Origin: Lineus longissimus | Lineage: Eukaryota; Nemertea; Pilidiophora; Heteronemertea; Lineidae | Length of the DNA: 64,000 nucleotides | Reading direction: 5' to 3' | NCBI RefSeq assembly: GCF_910592395.1 | Contig: NC_088322.1 | Span: forward strand, 10,535,431-10,599,430 | Shown here: piece by piece, positions 11,575 to 22,218 of the stretch | Numbering within the stretch: the first letter of the stretch is position 1 | How the letters are laid out: each line of letters opens with the position of its first letter | Notes under the pieces: generated by a model | What the model was told of the DNA's origin: nothing | The model's database searches: none | Seen by the model: only the letters and a program-made list of their open reading frames with translations | Position numbers and translations under genes: made by a program

Positions 11575-12130
11575 CTCAGTATATCAAGTTAACATGCAAT
11601 TAATTTTTGTAGGACCTTTTTGTTATGTACCCGTATAACTCAGTATATCCAGTTAACATGCAATTAATTTTTGTAAGACCTTTTTGTTATTTACCCGTAT
11701 AACTCAGTATATCCAGTTAACATGCAATTAATTTTTGTAGGACCTTTTTGTTATGTACCCGTATAACTCAGTATATCCAGTTAACATGCAATTAATTTTT
11801 GTAAGACCTTTTTGTTATTTACCCGTATAACTCAGTATATCCAGTTAACATGCAATTAATTTTTGTAGGACCTTTTTGTTATGTACCGTATAACTCAGTA
11901 TATCCAGTTAACATGCAATTAATTTTTGTAAGACCTTTTTGTTATTTACCCGTATAACTCAGTATATCCAGTTAACATGCAATTAATTTTTGTAGGACCT
12001 TTTTGTTATGTACCGTATAACTCAGTATATCCAGTTAACATGCAATTAATTTTTGTAGGAATTTTTGTTATGTACCCGTATAACTCAGTATATCTAGTTA
12101 ACATGCAATTAATTTGTGTAGGAACTTTTT
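11575..12130. repeat. About 63-bp VNTR, about nine copies, in PON-B 3' UTR
   Basis: The same unit as at 4792-4985 (AACTCAGTATATCCAGTTAA plus a TTTTTGTTAT spacer), repeated about nine times with a period of 61-64 bp. Units alternate between AGGACC and AAGACC variants, suggesting expansion by a two-unit step. Confidence 0.9.
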
Positions 12131-12317
12131 GTGATGTGATGTGATTCCCCAAAAATCTCATCATGCTAAGAGCACTTCTAATCTGCCCCCCCCCCCCCCG
12201 AAATGCTGACACAGATGCTGTCACAGCATGTGGGCTTCGAGAAGCTGTTTCTACGGTGACTTTGATGCCACACTCTACAACTACAGTGTAGTTTCTAATC
12301 TACTGTTAAGGTTTTTT

Positions 12318-15300
12318 CTATTCGACTGGCATTGTGATGTCACAGTACAGAAGTTCTTTCTGGACTGTCCCAACCAGAAGTCTCTTGTTGTATTCGATTG
12401 CAGACGCTGAAGCCTGGACAAGGGATCCATCGTTCGAGAGAATCTCCACCATTTCGGTGATATTCTCATGGTCCATTTTGATACGGAGTACCTGTTACCA
12501 AAAAAAAGATGTTCAAAGGCTAGAGTGGATACACCATAATCAAAGTCAGATTGCACCATAATCCAAGTCAGATTGCAGTTGTGAAATAAACAGCTTGTAT
12601 TGAAGGCAGGGGCAGAACAGGGAGGGGTTCAAGAGGTTCTATCCCCCCTCCTCAACGGGCTAGGTTTCCATGAAAACCTTAGGTGTGGATAAGGCTTCCA
12701 TGAAAACCTTGCCTGTGAATGAGGTTTCAATGGAAACATGGCCTGTGATCAGGGTTTCCACTCTCCACAATGAGTCGGCTTTGATCCGCCTTAAAAAGTA
12801 AGGTTGGTCGAGTGACCCAACTATAATTCACTTCTAAAACAGTCGGTCTTTATGTCAGTAATTCATGTCCTATCCTACTAACCTGACTGCTGGCCTGAAA
12901 ATCAGCGTTCGCACAGTGTACGAATGTCTGCCAGGGGACAGGATGGGCACCGATCCAGAGGACTCCTGTCTCGTCAACAAAGATATTATCAGCTCCAGTG
13001 TAAATGTTATGGGACTGAAAATAATCGAACAACATCAGCCTATTGGGAGCAAAATAATTAACATTTATCACTTCCTACTTTAACTGCTTGTATCCATTGG
13101 ACCTTGATCGCATTCAATAGCAAGGACAGCCATGGGAATGTCCCCCTGAAGGCTGTAAAGTGCCTTGCAAACAAGCAATATTTGTCTGGCCTCTAGTGGC
13201 AGTAGTGCTGTTGTTTCTTACCTTGACAAGCTCCAAAGAACCAGAGGCCAGTATCTTATAGACGTTGAGGAAGCTAACGTTATTGATGAGGTAGAGGTAC
13301 CTGAAAATCAACGTTTGCAAAAGCTGAAAGATTTTCACTTAGTGCATACCACTGCAGTTCCTAACAAGATGTTGTGATTGGCCCAATTAGCATGATTAGT
13401 AACAATTACAGCAGATTTTGTTCACAGCGGCAGTTAATATCCGGTTACACAATCCATCTGTTGGACTTCTTCGGCAAATGACAAACTTCCTCGTCACATC
13501 AATAATACTCCCGATCACTTGCCATCCCTGGATTTTGCAAGTCCATTTGGTGCAAGGATGACGGCCTTGAGGCCACCCCACTTCAATATCATCACAAAGG
13601 ACAGCATTGACTAAGCCTGTCTCAACTGACTGAGTTTTAGAAGGAGTTTGAGGCATAGAAAGTCTTTTCACTCGTCAAGACCACATCATTGAACCTGGAG
13701 AAAAGATACTTTTGTTCCCAAGCAAACTAGTCCTGATATCACTTACTTCCCATCCCGAGATTTCGCCAATCCATTTGGCATATAGAAACCAGTTGGGATG
13801 ACGGCTTTGAAGTCTTTGCCATTGAAATAAAAAACACCACCCCAACTCAACAGGATGTTCTCGATGTACCGCTTCCACTGGACGCTGCTATAGAGGTAGT
13901 TCGAGGAATAAAAAGTCTTGCTACTCGTCATCACAACATCATTTAACCTGGGGGAAATATAAATAGCGTTACATGTAATTCAAAAGAAAGCTGCAACTGC
14001 AATTAGTATAGAGGCAACAGATAGTCTTCTTGATGCTATACAGGATGTAGTTTTATAAGTCAGACTTTTAAAAAACAACCAAAAGCCAACAAATTTAACT
14101 ATTTACATGACGAGGACCAACAGGGACCTTAAAATCCAATGTTATCTTATTTCAAATGCTTTTTAGGGGGCAAGGCATATTTTTGGGGTACAAAGGGCAC
14201 AATGCTGTGGCGCCCAGGGCTGTGTTCGGGGCGGCATGGCATTACGACACTCTGAATATACCTAGAAAGAGTACTACATACATGCCGATCATTGGATCAG
14301 AATAGCTTCTAACGTGTGTGAATCTTCCATCGGATAGCCTGTACTCGAACCTCTCGACTCGGTCTGCTTCATAGTTCGGATGGTTCACCACGAGGACGAT
14401 CACAACGCCTGGAGCGAAAAAAGATTGGAAATAGATAAATAAATCATAGTGTTGTGTTTTTGTAGTTTAGAGCCGGGGCTCGATCCTGTGCAGTTTCTGG
14501 ATGAACTAAAAAGAGCCATTCTGAAATTCTCACCTGAATTTTTCTCCTCCCACAATGAAATCCCATGTGGAGTGAACTTCTCCATGTCAATGCTGCCCTT
14601 TTCCTGCATGTGGATCTTAAGAGGGGTCACCTTGACCTCAGGATGCTTCATGTCAAAGAGGAGGATTCGGCCCTTTCCCTTGCTGAAGCTCGGGTGGTCC
14701 CCAACTATAGCTCGAATAGACATGCCCTAGAATATAACAAATCAAACCTTAGATATTTCACAACATCATTATAAAAATGCTAATTTTAAAAGGGTTAAAA
14801 CATTTAACATTAAATTAAAGCTTTTATTTCCAACTACAACATTTCAAACTACAATTATTATCAAAGTGCAAATGGCTACCATGTCAACTGAAGTGGGATG
14901 GTTTTTTTTAACTATACCGTGGTAAATGTAAAAAGAAAATATTTGTCTGGTGGCCCATTTTATTTCGAAAGTATCCAAGGACAGTTTCAAAATGCATGGT
15001 AAATCACTAAGAGAATCCTCTTATGCCCTGATATTTTCTCTTTCTTTAAGTCAAAGCCCTAACCAACGAGTGACTTTTATTACTTATCTGCAGGTAGATG
15101 CGAAGTTGAAATTCACTGGGTTTGATAGTGGTTGTGACCACCGACTGCGACGGCCACCACAAATTAGGGATCATGGAGCATGCGATCATTATTGCACGTC
15201 GAAGCAAGAAAAATTGCTTGTTAGCAGGGCACTTTACCGATGTGATGAAAACAAGACCTCCTGATGTCATTTCCATATCTTCCGAACCATACTTCACACC

Positions 15301-15794
15301 GTCGACAAGCTGGCAGGGTCCAGGAACGTGTTTGAATATCGTCTTGTGCAACCCCAACAGGTAGCTGCAATGAAATGCTGGTGAAGGAGGCCAATGGAAA
15401 ACTCACGGGGTAAAAGGATGCTCTACACATCTTTTAGCTAAACTGAGAGTGAACACAGCCAGCAATTATTCATAATTAGGTGCAGAACGTCATTTGCTGG
15501 CTCTGTTAGCTAATTATTGGTGAGTTCAGTAATGCGCAAACCGTACCACTACCATCGGTATCCGGGACCAAAGTTCGAATTGATCTGTTCATGAGTGGCT
15601 GTCTTGCCCGGGAACCCACGAGACCGGAGGCTTCTCTGTCGATTGATGAGTATCCATTAAATGTTGAAAATCTAGATCAAGAGTTACCCTTAAGGCTCAG
15701 TAGAGTTAGTTTCAACAACTTACAGAATGTTGACCACTTTATAAAGGACAACTGCCAGGACAACAGTGCCGATGGCACCACGCAAAGACACCAT
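12318..15794 (-). CDS. Paraoxonase-like lactonase/arylesterase, copy B
   Basis: Eight exons matching copy A one for one: 15724-15794, 15238-15364, 14534-14726, 14282-14408, 13747-13947, 13222-13300, 12883-13014, 12318-12491. Splice sites and phases are intact; the product is 367 residues, one codon shorter than A (a Met missing in exon 5 at ENILLSW). GSEDMEM, PHGIS, VNHPN, a SSN motif at the Asn168 position, MPNG at the Asn224 position and GADNIFVD are all kept, as are the GPC and LYCD cysteines; PON1 Cys284 is again Ala. Most differences from A lie in exons 5, 7 and 8 (for example HPVPWQTFVHCAN against HPIGWQIVAHCEN), near surface loops in PONs generally. A decayed exon 5 copy lies in intron 5, and a 216-bp upstream segment is duplicated into intron 1. 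Both genes look functional. Confidence 0.92.
13519..13694 (-). pseudogene. Decayed duplicate of PON exon 5 inside PON-B intron 5
   Basis: Reading the - strand from a preserved acceptor (CTCCAG before GTTCAATG) gives FNDVV, SEKTFYASN, then an in-frame TAA, shifted remnants and a preserved end matching AVILAPNGLAKSRDG, followed by GTGATC in the donor position. It is 176 bp long against 201-204 bp for the live exons. It is absent from PON-A. Confidence 0.8.
15377..15592. repeat. 216-bp direct repeat, intron 1 copy
   Basis: Matches 16071-16286 base for base without indels, with about five substitutions. This copy lies inside intron 1 of PON-B (between 15364 and 15724); the other lies upstream of exon 1. 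PON-A has only the upstream equivalent (about 9085-9300). Confidence 0.9.
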
Positions 15795-16070
15795 GTTTAC
15801 TTAGGCAAGAGAGGCACTTGACATTAATTTGCCTGAAAATGGAAAGTTTTAAAATGGTGAGAAAAACGATGAGAAGAACGGAGAAAATTTCTAGCATTTT
15901 GTACATTTACAGGGCATTTGTACCCCGTCCCTACTGGCAGAAGTTGACAGTGTACAGATGCCCTCCTTCATTATGAATGATTTGGATGCCAATTTTGGTG
16001 ATTTTATTTGGGAATGCAAAACATGCGAGCAAGAGGAAGTGGGCCGGGAATTCGAGGTTTTAGTGTTCCT

Positions 16071-16286
16071 GCTGGTGAAGGAGGCCAATGGAAAACTCAC
16101 GGGGTAAAAGGATGCTCTACACATTTTTTAGCTAAACTGAGAGTGAACACAGCCAGCAATTATGCATAATTAGGTGCACAACGTCATTTGCTGGCTCTGT
16201 TAGCTAATTATTGGTGAGTTCAGTCATGCGCAAACCGTACCACTACCATCGGTATCCGGGACCAAAGTTCGAATTGATCTGTTCAT
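16071..16286. repeat. 216-bp direct repeat, upstream copy
   Basis: Partner of 15377-15592, located 277-492 bp upstream of the PON-B ATG. It contains a CCAAT box on the - strand (ATTATTGGTG). It corresponds to the PON-A upstream region, so it may include promoter elements. Confidence 0.85.
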
Positions 16287-16708
16287 TCGGGCTCAGGGAT
16301 TTGGTATTGGGGTATGATATTATAACCTCTGGATTTTTTTCATTTCTTGAAACACTTTTTGCCTAAAATCTCAGTGGATTCTGATACCGCCATTTCACAC
16401 CCGGGACATCCTGGATTAATGGAGATATGTGATGTCAGAGAGAGAATATCCAAAACCATCTACGATACATCGTAGGCCTATAGGCCTATGATTGGAGAAC
16501 GGATGGGGTAATTTTTGCACTCTGCTAAAATCACACCATTAAACGATTTACAAGGAACATTCACATGAATGCAAAAGATCTTCAGAATCACCAGATATGC
16601 TTACCTTATTGTCCGACAAGAGAGAAAATGCTAAAACTACGAAATACGGCAACAAGAGCGATTTACTTACATTGCATGTACAACAAGCAGACTCCCGAAT
16701 GTAGGTCA

Positions 16709-17913
16709 TGATCAACGAATGATCAACGAATGAACTTTTATTGACTGAGACCTTGATAAATGCAGAAATCAAACAAGTGCATGAGTACGGGCGAAGGCAA
16801 CCACTCAAAGTGTCGTCTAATGACACCCAGTGAAAGCAATAAGTAATCAGGTAATTAACTTAACAAATATTTGTGTACATCATACCTGTCATCTTCATGA
16901 CTTCATGACAATGACCTATTGAAAAGATAACTACCTTGGTCTTAGACTCATTTATAGACAGTTTCCAAAGGTAACGATATCTTTCCATTAGGTTTAGCCC
17001 CTCTTGCAGCCCAGAGGCAGAATCAGACAAAAGAATAGTATCGTCCACATACAACAGTACAAGCAACTTCAACCTTACGCCTAACTCATTCAAATTCAAA
17101 TTTCAAATACAGAGCAAATAGAACGGGTGATAAATCCTCACCCTGCCTTACACCCATTTGACATGGAAATGACCCTGAAGAACCGTTTGGGATTTTGATT
17201 GAAGACTTAGATCCATCAACAAGATTCATCATAACTCTGATAGCTTTACATTTGATGTCAGCCTTACGTACTTTCTTTCAACAACCCAGTTCTCCAAACG
17301 GTATCAAAGGCCTTTTTATAATCAATGAAACCACAAAATCATTTCTGTCCCTTCGATAGATAAATATCGAGTATAGGCAATTAAAAGCGAAGATGTGATC
17401 TACGGTTGAGCAGGCCTGAGCCTAGCCTGTTCCTTCTTTATAAGTCCAGTACCTTTAGCAAATTCACCAATATGATTATTGATTACTGCTGTAAAAACGT
17501 TGCCCAAGTAACTCAGTGAAGTGATCCCACGATAATTATCTGGATCCTTTGGATCTCCCTTGTTTTTGTTCAAAGATTGAATAACTCCTACTGACCATGC
17601 TGTGGGAATTACGCCAGTATCAAAAACACTGGTAAAAAGTTTACAATATACAGTAGAACCTCTCTATTAAGGATACCCTCGGGACTGACAAGTGCTGTCC
17701 TTAATAGAGAGATGTCCTAATTAGAGAGGTCAAATTGAAAGGAAACTACCAATTTGGGACCAAAACTAGCGTCCTTAATAGAGAGGTTGTCCTTAATAGA
17801 GAAATGTCCGCTAAGGGAGGTTCCACTGCACATTGATCATAGCGCCGTCTGATGCTTTGATTTCTTCATATCCAATACAATCAATACCCTTGGCTTTTCC
17901 AATTTTCAAGGCA
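16709..17913 (-). mobile_element. Decayed non-LTR retrotransposon (LINE) fragment
   Basis: Reading the - strand, broken frames give reverse-transcriptase segments in the right order: a GKAKGID segment near 17890; NKNKGDPKDPDNYRGITSLS, the fingers/palm region, near 17540; GVRQGEDLSPVLFALYL near 17130; and LYVDDTILLSDS with the catalytic YVDD near 17045. Stops and frameshifts interrupt it, so it is dead. Comparison with the empty site in the first unit (near 9775) places the insert between GTAGGTCA (ending 16708) and GTTGTCCCGC (from 17914). The clade cannot be set from this fragment. Confidence 0.75.
17651..17828. mobile_element. Short nonautonomous inverted-repeat element
   Basis: Runs from CAGTAGAACCTCTCTATTAA to CTAAGGGAGGTTCCACTG, with roughly 22-bp imperfect terminal inverted repeats and internal CCTTAATAGAGAG repeats. 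The CAGTxGAACCTC end resembles pogo/Tigger-type termini, but a TA target duplication is not intact on the right side. It is nested in the LINE at 16709-17913. A fragment of the same family lies at 6460-6600, and looser relatives at 10380-10480 and 59085-59205. Confidence 0.6.
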
Positions 17914-18706
17914 GTTGTCCCGCTCGCGCTGCCACTATGAGTCGTGGTGTTGGAATTTATAACTAAATGTCTTGGAAGGAGACCGTTTCGATGATGGTGA
18001 TTGTGACTTCGTCTCGGGCCGAAAAGCAGACATTTAGGCGATCTATTTTTGTTTGCATGGTTTCAGATACTGTCCTACGGCCCTACAAATATTTTTCATT
18101 GCTTCTTCACATAAAGAGAAAGAAAAAAGTCCTCATTGCTTAGTCCCGATTTCCTCAGGATAGCCAAAGACATGTTGGTGGTATAATCAAAACAGAGTTT
18201 CGAATGTGATCAAATTCCTTATTCCTTCCTTGTTATCTGTCTTTTGGTGGTTTAATGAGCTGTTAAAGTAATTGCCCCAAACACACGCCCTTCTAACCGC
18301 AGTGGTAGACTCCTGGGGTAGTCCATTTCGCCATCCTATTCATGAGGGACGGTCACTGCGTCTAGAGTGTGTTCTCATGGCAGTAGTAGACTCTTGGGGC
18401 AGTCCATGACTTCCTCCGGATTGTCTCTCCTCGTGGGGGAGGGGGCAAGGGAAGAGAAGGGATGAAGGCGACCCATCGGCCCTGGAATGTAAGCAGCAGG
18501 AGTTAAACCAACAAAAACACCAAATAATAAATTATTCAACCCCGAAGTAATATCGGTATATCAATATCATTAATAACTTGCACAACCTTTCCTGAAACAT
18601 TTCGACCACCTTGGGCATCGATTGCACACTTTCACAGTGGAAATGTATTGGATTAAAAGGAGGGAATAACAACTCATATGTCTCTTAAAACAGCACAAAC
18701 GAACTG
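17914..18706. other. End of the PON duplication and spacer before the array, no gene seen
   Basis: From 17914 to about 18,210 the sequence matches 9790-10,090 of the first unit, marking the right end of the duplication. From there to 18,706 I see no conserved frame, RNA gene or repeat. Confidence 0.5.
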
Positions 18707-18829
18707 TCACATCCTATCACAACCTAACAGCCTGATCCTACTTTAGACATCTTTTTTCGGACTGGAGTCCTTTACTTACCTAAAGTGATTCAATTTGGAT
18801 AACCAATCTTCGAGAGGAATTTAACAGGA

Positions 18830-20040
18830 ATGGCTTATTATGACCCTAACCCCCCTGGAGTTCCAAACAGGCACAACCCGCCTCAACCGGCATTCCCTAA
18901 CCAAGGGTACGGACATCCATCGGGCCCAGGGTACAATGCCCAGCCAGGGTACCCTTCCCCGAGAGGAGCGGCACAGCCTAACCCAGCCTATGGGTATCAT
19001 GCCCAGGGCCCTCCACCTCCGCCACAACCATCCAGTTACCCGGTGAGTATCATTCCCAGATTATTTTGAATGAGAAAAACTGTGCCATTTTATACTGTCT
19101 TACATTTCATCGGTGTAAACATTCATGTTCTTTGTGCTCTGCGGGAAATTACCTATCTTGTTGAGTAATAAACAGATCAATTGAAATTGTGTCGTCGTTG
19201 CCGCAATCATGGTTTCATGAATGTTGGCTCAAAGAAAGGCTGACATTGAGCAGGTCGTTGGTTACAGGACGTGTAAAACTTTGAAATGTCCCTAAGGATG
19301 GAGTGTCCGGGGACAAAGTATCACGATGTGATATCTGACGTATTGGCGGTCTTGATCACCATAGAACCGTATCGATTATCCGTCATCATACGATAGAGAC
19401 GGACACTTTTCCAGGGAGGGGGCATTTTAGACGGCAACGCTGCCCATCAACATGTATGTACTATAATAATAGTCAGGGGCTCTTGCTACTTTCCTTATGG
19501 TACTAACATCCTCGAAAAAATGGTCGTAAGACTATTTTGTGGGATCTTTGTTTGATTACACTCCGGACGCAGTGGACCGGCCTCGTCCTGTCACATTGAG
19601 GAAAGACTCATCAGATGACGAAATGGACAGGATAGGAGTTTTATAGCTATAGAGATATTTTTTAACTGAAGTCTTGGGTCGCACACAATCCTACTGTCTT
19701 CTTTCAGGTTGTGACACGCGAGCCCCAAGGAATGACCGTGATCGTCCAGAGGGAGCCCGAAAAACCCAACAACTACCTGGCCTTCTCCATCTGCGTCTGC
19801 CTCCTCTTCAATCCTCTCTGCGGGGGCATCGCGATCTGTATGTCCATGGGGTCCAGGCGCGCCGCGGAGAGGGATGATCTCAAGGAAGCCAAGAAAGCCG
19901 GCAAGTGCGCTCTTGGTCTCAACATCACTGGAGTCGTCCTGACCGTCCTGGGCGTTGGCATAGCTCTGGCGGTGTACTTCACGGTTGGATGGGGCGCTGT
20001 GTACAATTCAGTAAATAATGCACTGAACTCCTTCAGTTAG
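18830..20040 (+). CDS. CD225/dispanin family (IFITM-related) membrane protein, copy 1
   Basis: Two exons: 18830-19042 (donor GTGAGT) and 19708-20040 (acceptor TTTCAG), joined in phase 0, giving 181 residues. Exon 1 is a Pro/Gly/Tyr-rich cytosolic-type tail (MAYYDPNPPGVPNRHN.., ending PPPPPQPSSYP). Exon 2 is a CD225 domain: a first hydrophobic helix around YLAFSICVCLLFNPLCGGIA, a polar loop SRRAAERDDLKEAKKAGKCA, then a transmembrane helix LNITGVVLTVLGVGIALAV. Cysteines next to the first helix match the palmitoylation region of IFITM/PRRT proteins. The family includes antiviral IFITMs, synaptic PRRT/SynDIG proteins and many uncharacterised members; the Pro-rich tail fits the broader dispanins better than IFITM1-3. 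This is the only copy in the array with an intact exon 1 and standard splice sites. Confidence 0.9.
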
Positions 20041-20277
20041 TTGACTCTTTAAGTGACACCTGATCTAAGACTATATTTTCAACTTGACGACTGCGACTTT
20101 CGGTCCGTCGGAAGCCACGGAATGGAATAGAATCCATGCATAGAAGGGATGATGCCGTTTCGAGCATCGCGACATATAGCTCTTAATTGACCGGATATCA
20201 TCCTTGAAAAATGTAACCATCTGTGATAAATATACAAAAACCTTATTTTTTGTGACTATATCTTTTGATGTAGATGA

Positions 20278-20673
20278 TCACTGAACCGAATAAACAATCA
20301 GTTGTCTTGAGAAAAATCCAAGGCTATAACCACTCATGTTTGTATACATCACAAAAGCAAACGTATTTTGATGAAACCCGTGGACATTACCTGTAGAAAA
20401 TTTCTGAACTGATAAAATTAAATCCAGGTCATTTCTAAAATTGATCCTGTAAAAAGCGGCACACCTGGGTGACCCTGCCGACATATAGAACTGTATCCAC
20501 TTCCGGTTAGGTGACCAAAATGGCGTCTTGACGTCCATTCGCCGTTTTGTGACCCATCTCCTGAATAATTTCATGTCCTTTTGTCGGGTGATGAAGATCT
20601 GCTTGGGCTTGTGAATCCAAGTGAGGATAAAAAACGCCTGCAATTTGTGAAATAAAACCTGACAACTTGACAT
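20278..20673 (-). CDS. Possible terminal exon or chance frame, unit 1 (131 codons)
   Basis: A 131-codon frame (MSSCQVLFHK..) ends at a stop at 20278. A good acceptor (ACAAATTGCAG) lies at 20638, and from 20637 the frame is in phase 0, matching the phase-0 donor of the 46-codon exon at 21093-21230. The frame is open in units 2 (27454-27849) and 3 (35898-36293). Against a real gene, nearly all differences between units 1 and 2 change the residue (for example W for R, H for D, S for F), so purifying selection is not evident. No recognisable domain. It may be a 3' exon of the secreted-protein gene or non-coding. Confidence 0.25.
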   Translation of the reverse strand: MSSCQVLFHKLQAFFILTWIHKPKQIFITRQKDMKLFRRWVTKRRMDVKTPFWSPNRKWIQFYMSAGSPRCAAFYRINFRNDLDLILSVQKFSTGNVHGFHQNTFAFVMYTNMSGYSLGFFSRQLIVYSVQ

Positions 20674-20839
20674 AATGGTACGGTTTGCGCATAAAAGACA
20701 TGATCGCTAACGCACATCTCCTTCAATGAAAATACTTCAAAGCAGTCGTCCACTTATGGAATTATCTCTTTATGGTATAGGCTTACGATGTCGGTAACGC
20801 TGGTGTAGCACTTCGCTTGTTTCCCTATATTTTGGTGTT

Positions 20840-20905
20840 AGTAGTCTTATATGCCTGCCCAGCCCATAATGTACTAAGTGACCCCTGATGGCATATAAGA
20901 CTACT
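20840..20905. repeat. 16-bp inverted repeat, ancestral form of the large palindromes
   Basis: Left arm AGTAGTCTTATATGCC (20840-20855) pairs with 20890-20905, enclosing 34 bp. The aligned sites in units 2 and 3 have 46-bp arms instead. Confidence 0.85.
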
Positions 20906-21092
20906 CTGTTTCCACACAATAGACAGCTATCTATTTTTCGGCGTTCCCAAACAAAGAAGGGAAACACTCAGAAACGGAAACACTCAAAACTTTACACCGG
21001 AATCAAAACGCCAACGACGTAAGATTAACCTTCCCATCTAATCTGCATCTGGTAGTGAGTGACTTGAAAAGTATAATTGCGCGCTTACTTAC

Positions 21093-21230
21093 CGAGTGTA
21101 TCACTGCTATCTGTCCCTTGTCACTAATTATGATCTTCGCTCCTATCATACAGGAGCGCTTCCCATGGACGTATCGCGGAAACTTTGTCACCAACTTTAT
21201 CCGAAAAGGGAAATTGCCATTAGAGTGGCG
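21093..21230 (-). CDS. 46-codon internal exon of an unknown gene, unit 1
   Basis: Bounded by an acceptor (ACATTTTAG) and donor (GTAAGT), length 138 nt, phase 0 at both ends, no stop; it contains KFPRYVHGKRSCMIGAKIII and ends GQIAVIHS. The same exon with intact sites and length is at 28332-28469 (unit 2) and 36776-36913 (unit 3). It lies downstream, on the same strand, of the secreted first exon whose donor is also phase 0, so the two could belong to one gene. No domain recognised. Confidence 0.4.
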
Positions 21231-22218
21231 CTAAAATGTAAGATCTTCCCTCCAGATTCTTTCACAATAGAGACGTTAAGCAACGTCTCGGGTTACATTT
21301 CGACGTTGTTAAGCCTCTCTATTATGGCAGCTCTAGACAACCGGTAATCGCCGCCTACTCACTCGCTTTATCGACTATGCAATAACTACATCAATTTCAA
21401 CGCAAAACGAGCGGGGCAAACCTATATTTCCATCAAAGAGAGACCAGTCAACTCAACCTGCCCAGACGGTATGATGAGCATCAGTCCCGACTATTTCCGT
21501 ACATAAATTAGGACACGCGAAGGTTGCCGAATGCCGTCATCCGCTCCTTCTCTCTCTGAGGTCAAGATGACATGCAGCCCTTTATCAACAGCGGCACGCC
21601 GTAAGCACCTCTGCGAGTGTGGCTAAGTTGCGATGACATTACATTTGCCAAGAAGGTCATGTCTAAAGATCCACCGGCAACCCGTCTCGTTCTCGATCTC
21701 GGAGGATCGGGTAGAGTGTTTTCGCAAATATCCCCGAAATCCTAACACGAACGCCTATCTCATCCTTTGACCTCCTGTATCAACGACGTCGAAAACTGAG
21801 AAAGGCGTTCACGTGGACCTTTCGGGGGTTTTGCGAAAACACCCTTTTATAAAAATTGATTAGTTCAAATAAATGATTGAAGTAATGGGTTTTTGCTTTT
21901 ATACATAGTATAGGACTCGTCTGTGGAGGGTGTAGGTGAAATGTTAGCAGTGCATTACATCATTTTGTTATTCATAAAAATCCCTGTTCCCGGCAGGGTA
22001 CGGTCCTTAAAACCAGTACACGAAGTAGGTCGATATGAAATATTGACCTGCTTTTCCAAACAAATAAATTCTTGGGTATTGTTAATGCTGCGACAGTTGT
22101 CAGGAACAGTTCTTTGGGAGAGCGATGAGAGTCTCCGAAAAACGTTTTTTAATGCATATTTGGACTCTTTGGGGGCAACAAGTGATTCGCACTCAGTGGA
22201 ACCCTAGTGGGGACGTTT
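21231..22218. other. Gene-free stretch of unit 1
   Basis: Moderately conserved with the same interval of units 2 (28470-29637) and 3 (36914-38878), but with indels that are not multiples of three and no shared long frame. I see no coding, RNA or regulatory feature. Confidence 0.4.

Noticed and set aside
19773-20006. 77-codon - strand frame opposite dispanin exon 2
   Set aside because: Shadow of a GC-rich conserved coding exon; recurs in copies 2 and 3 only because those exons are nearly identical.
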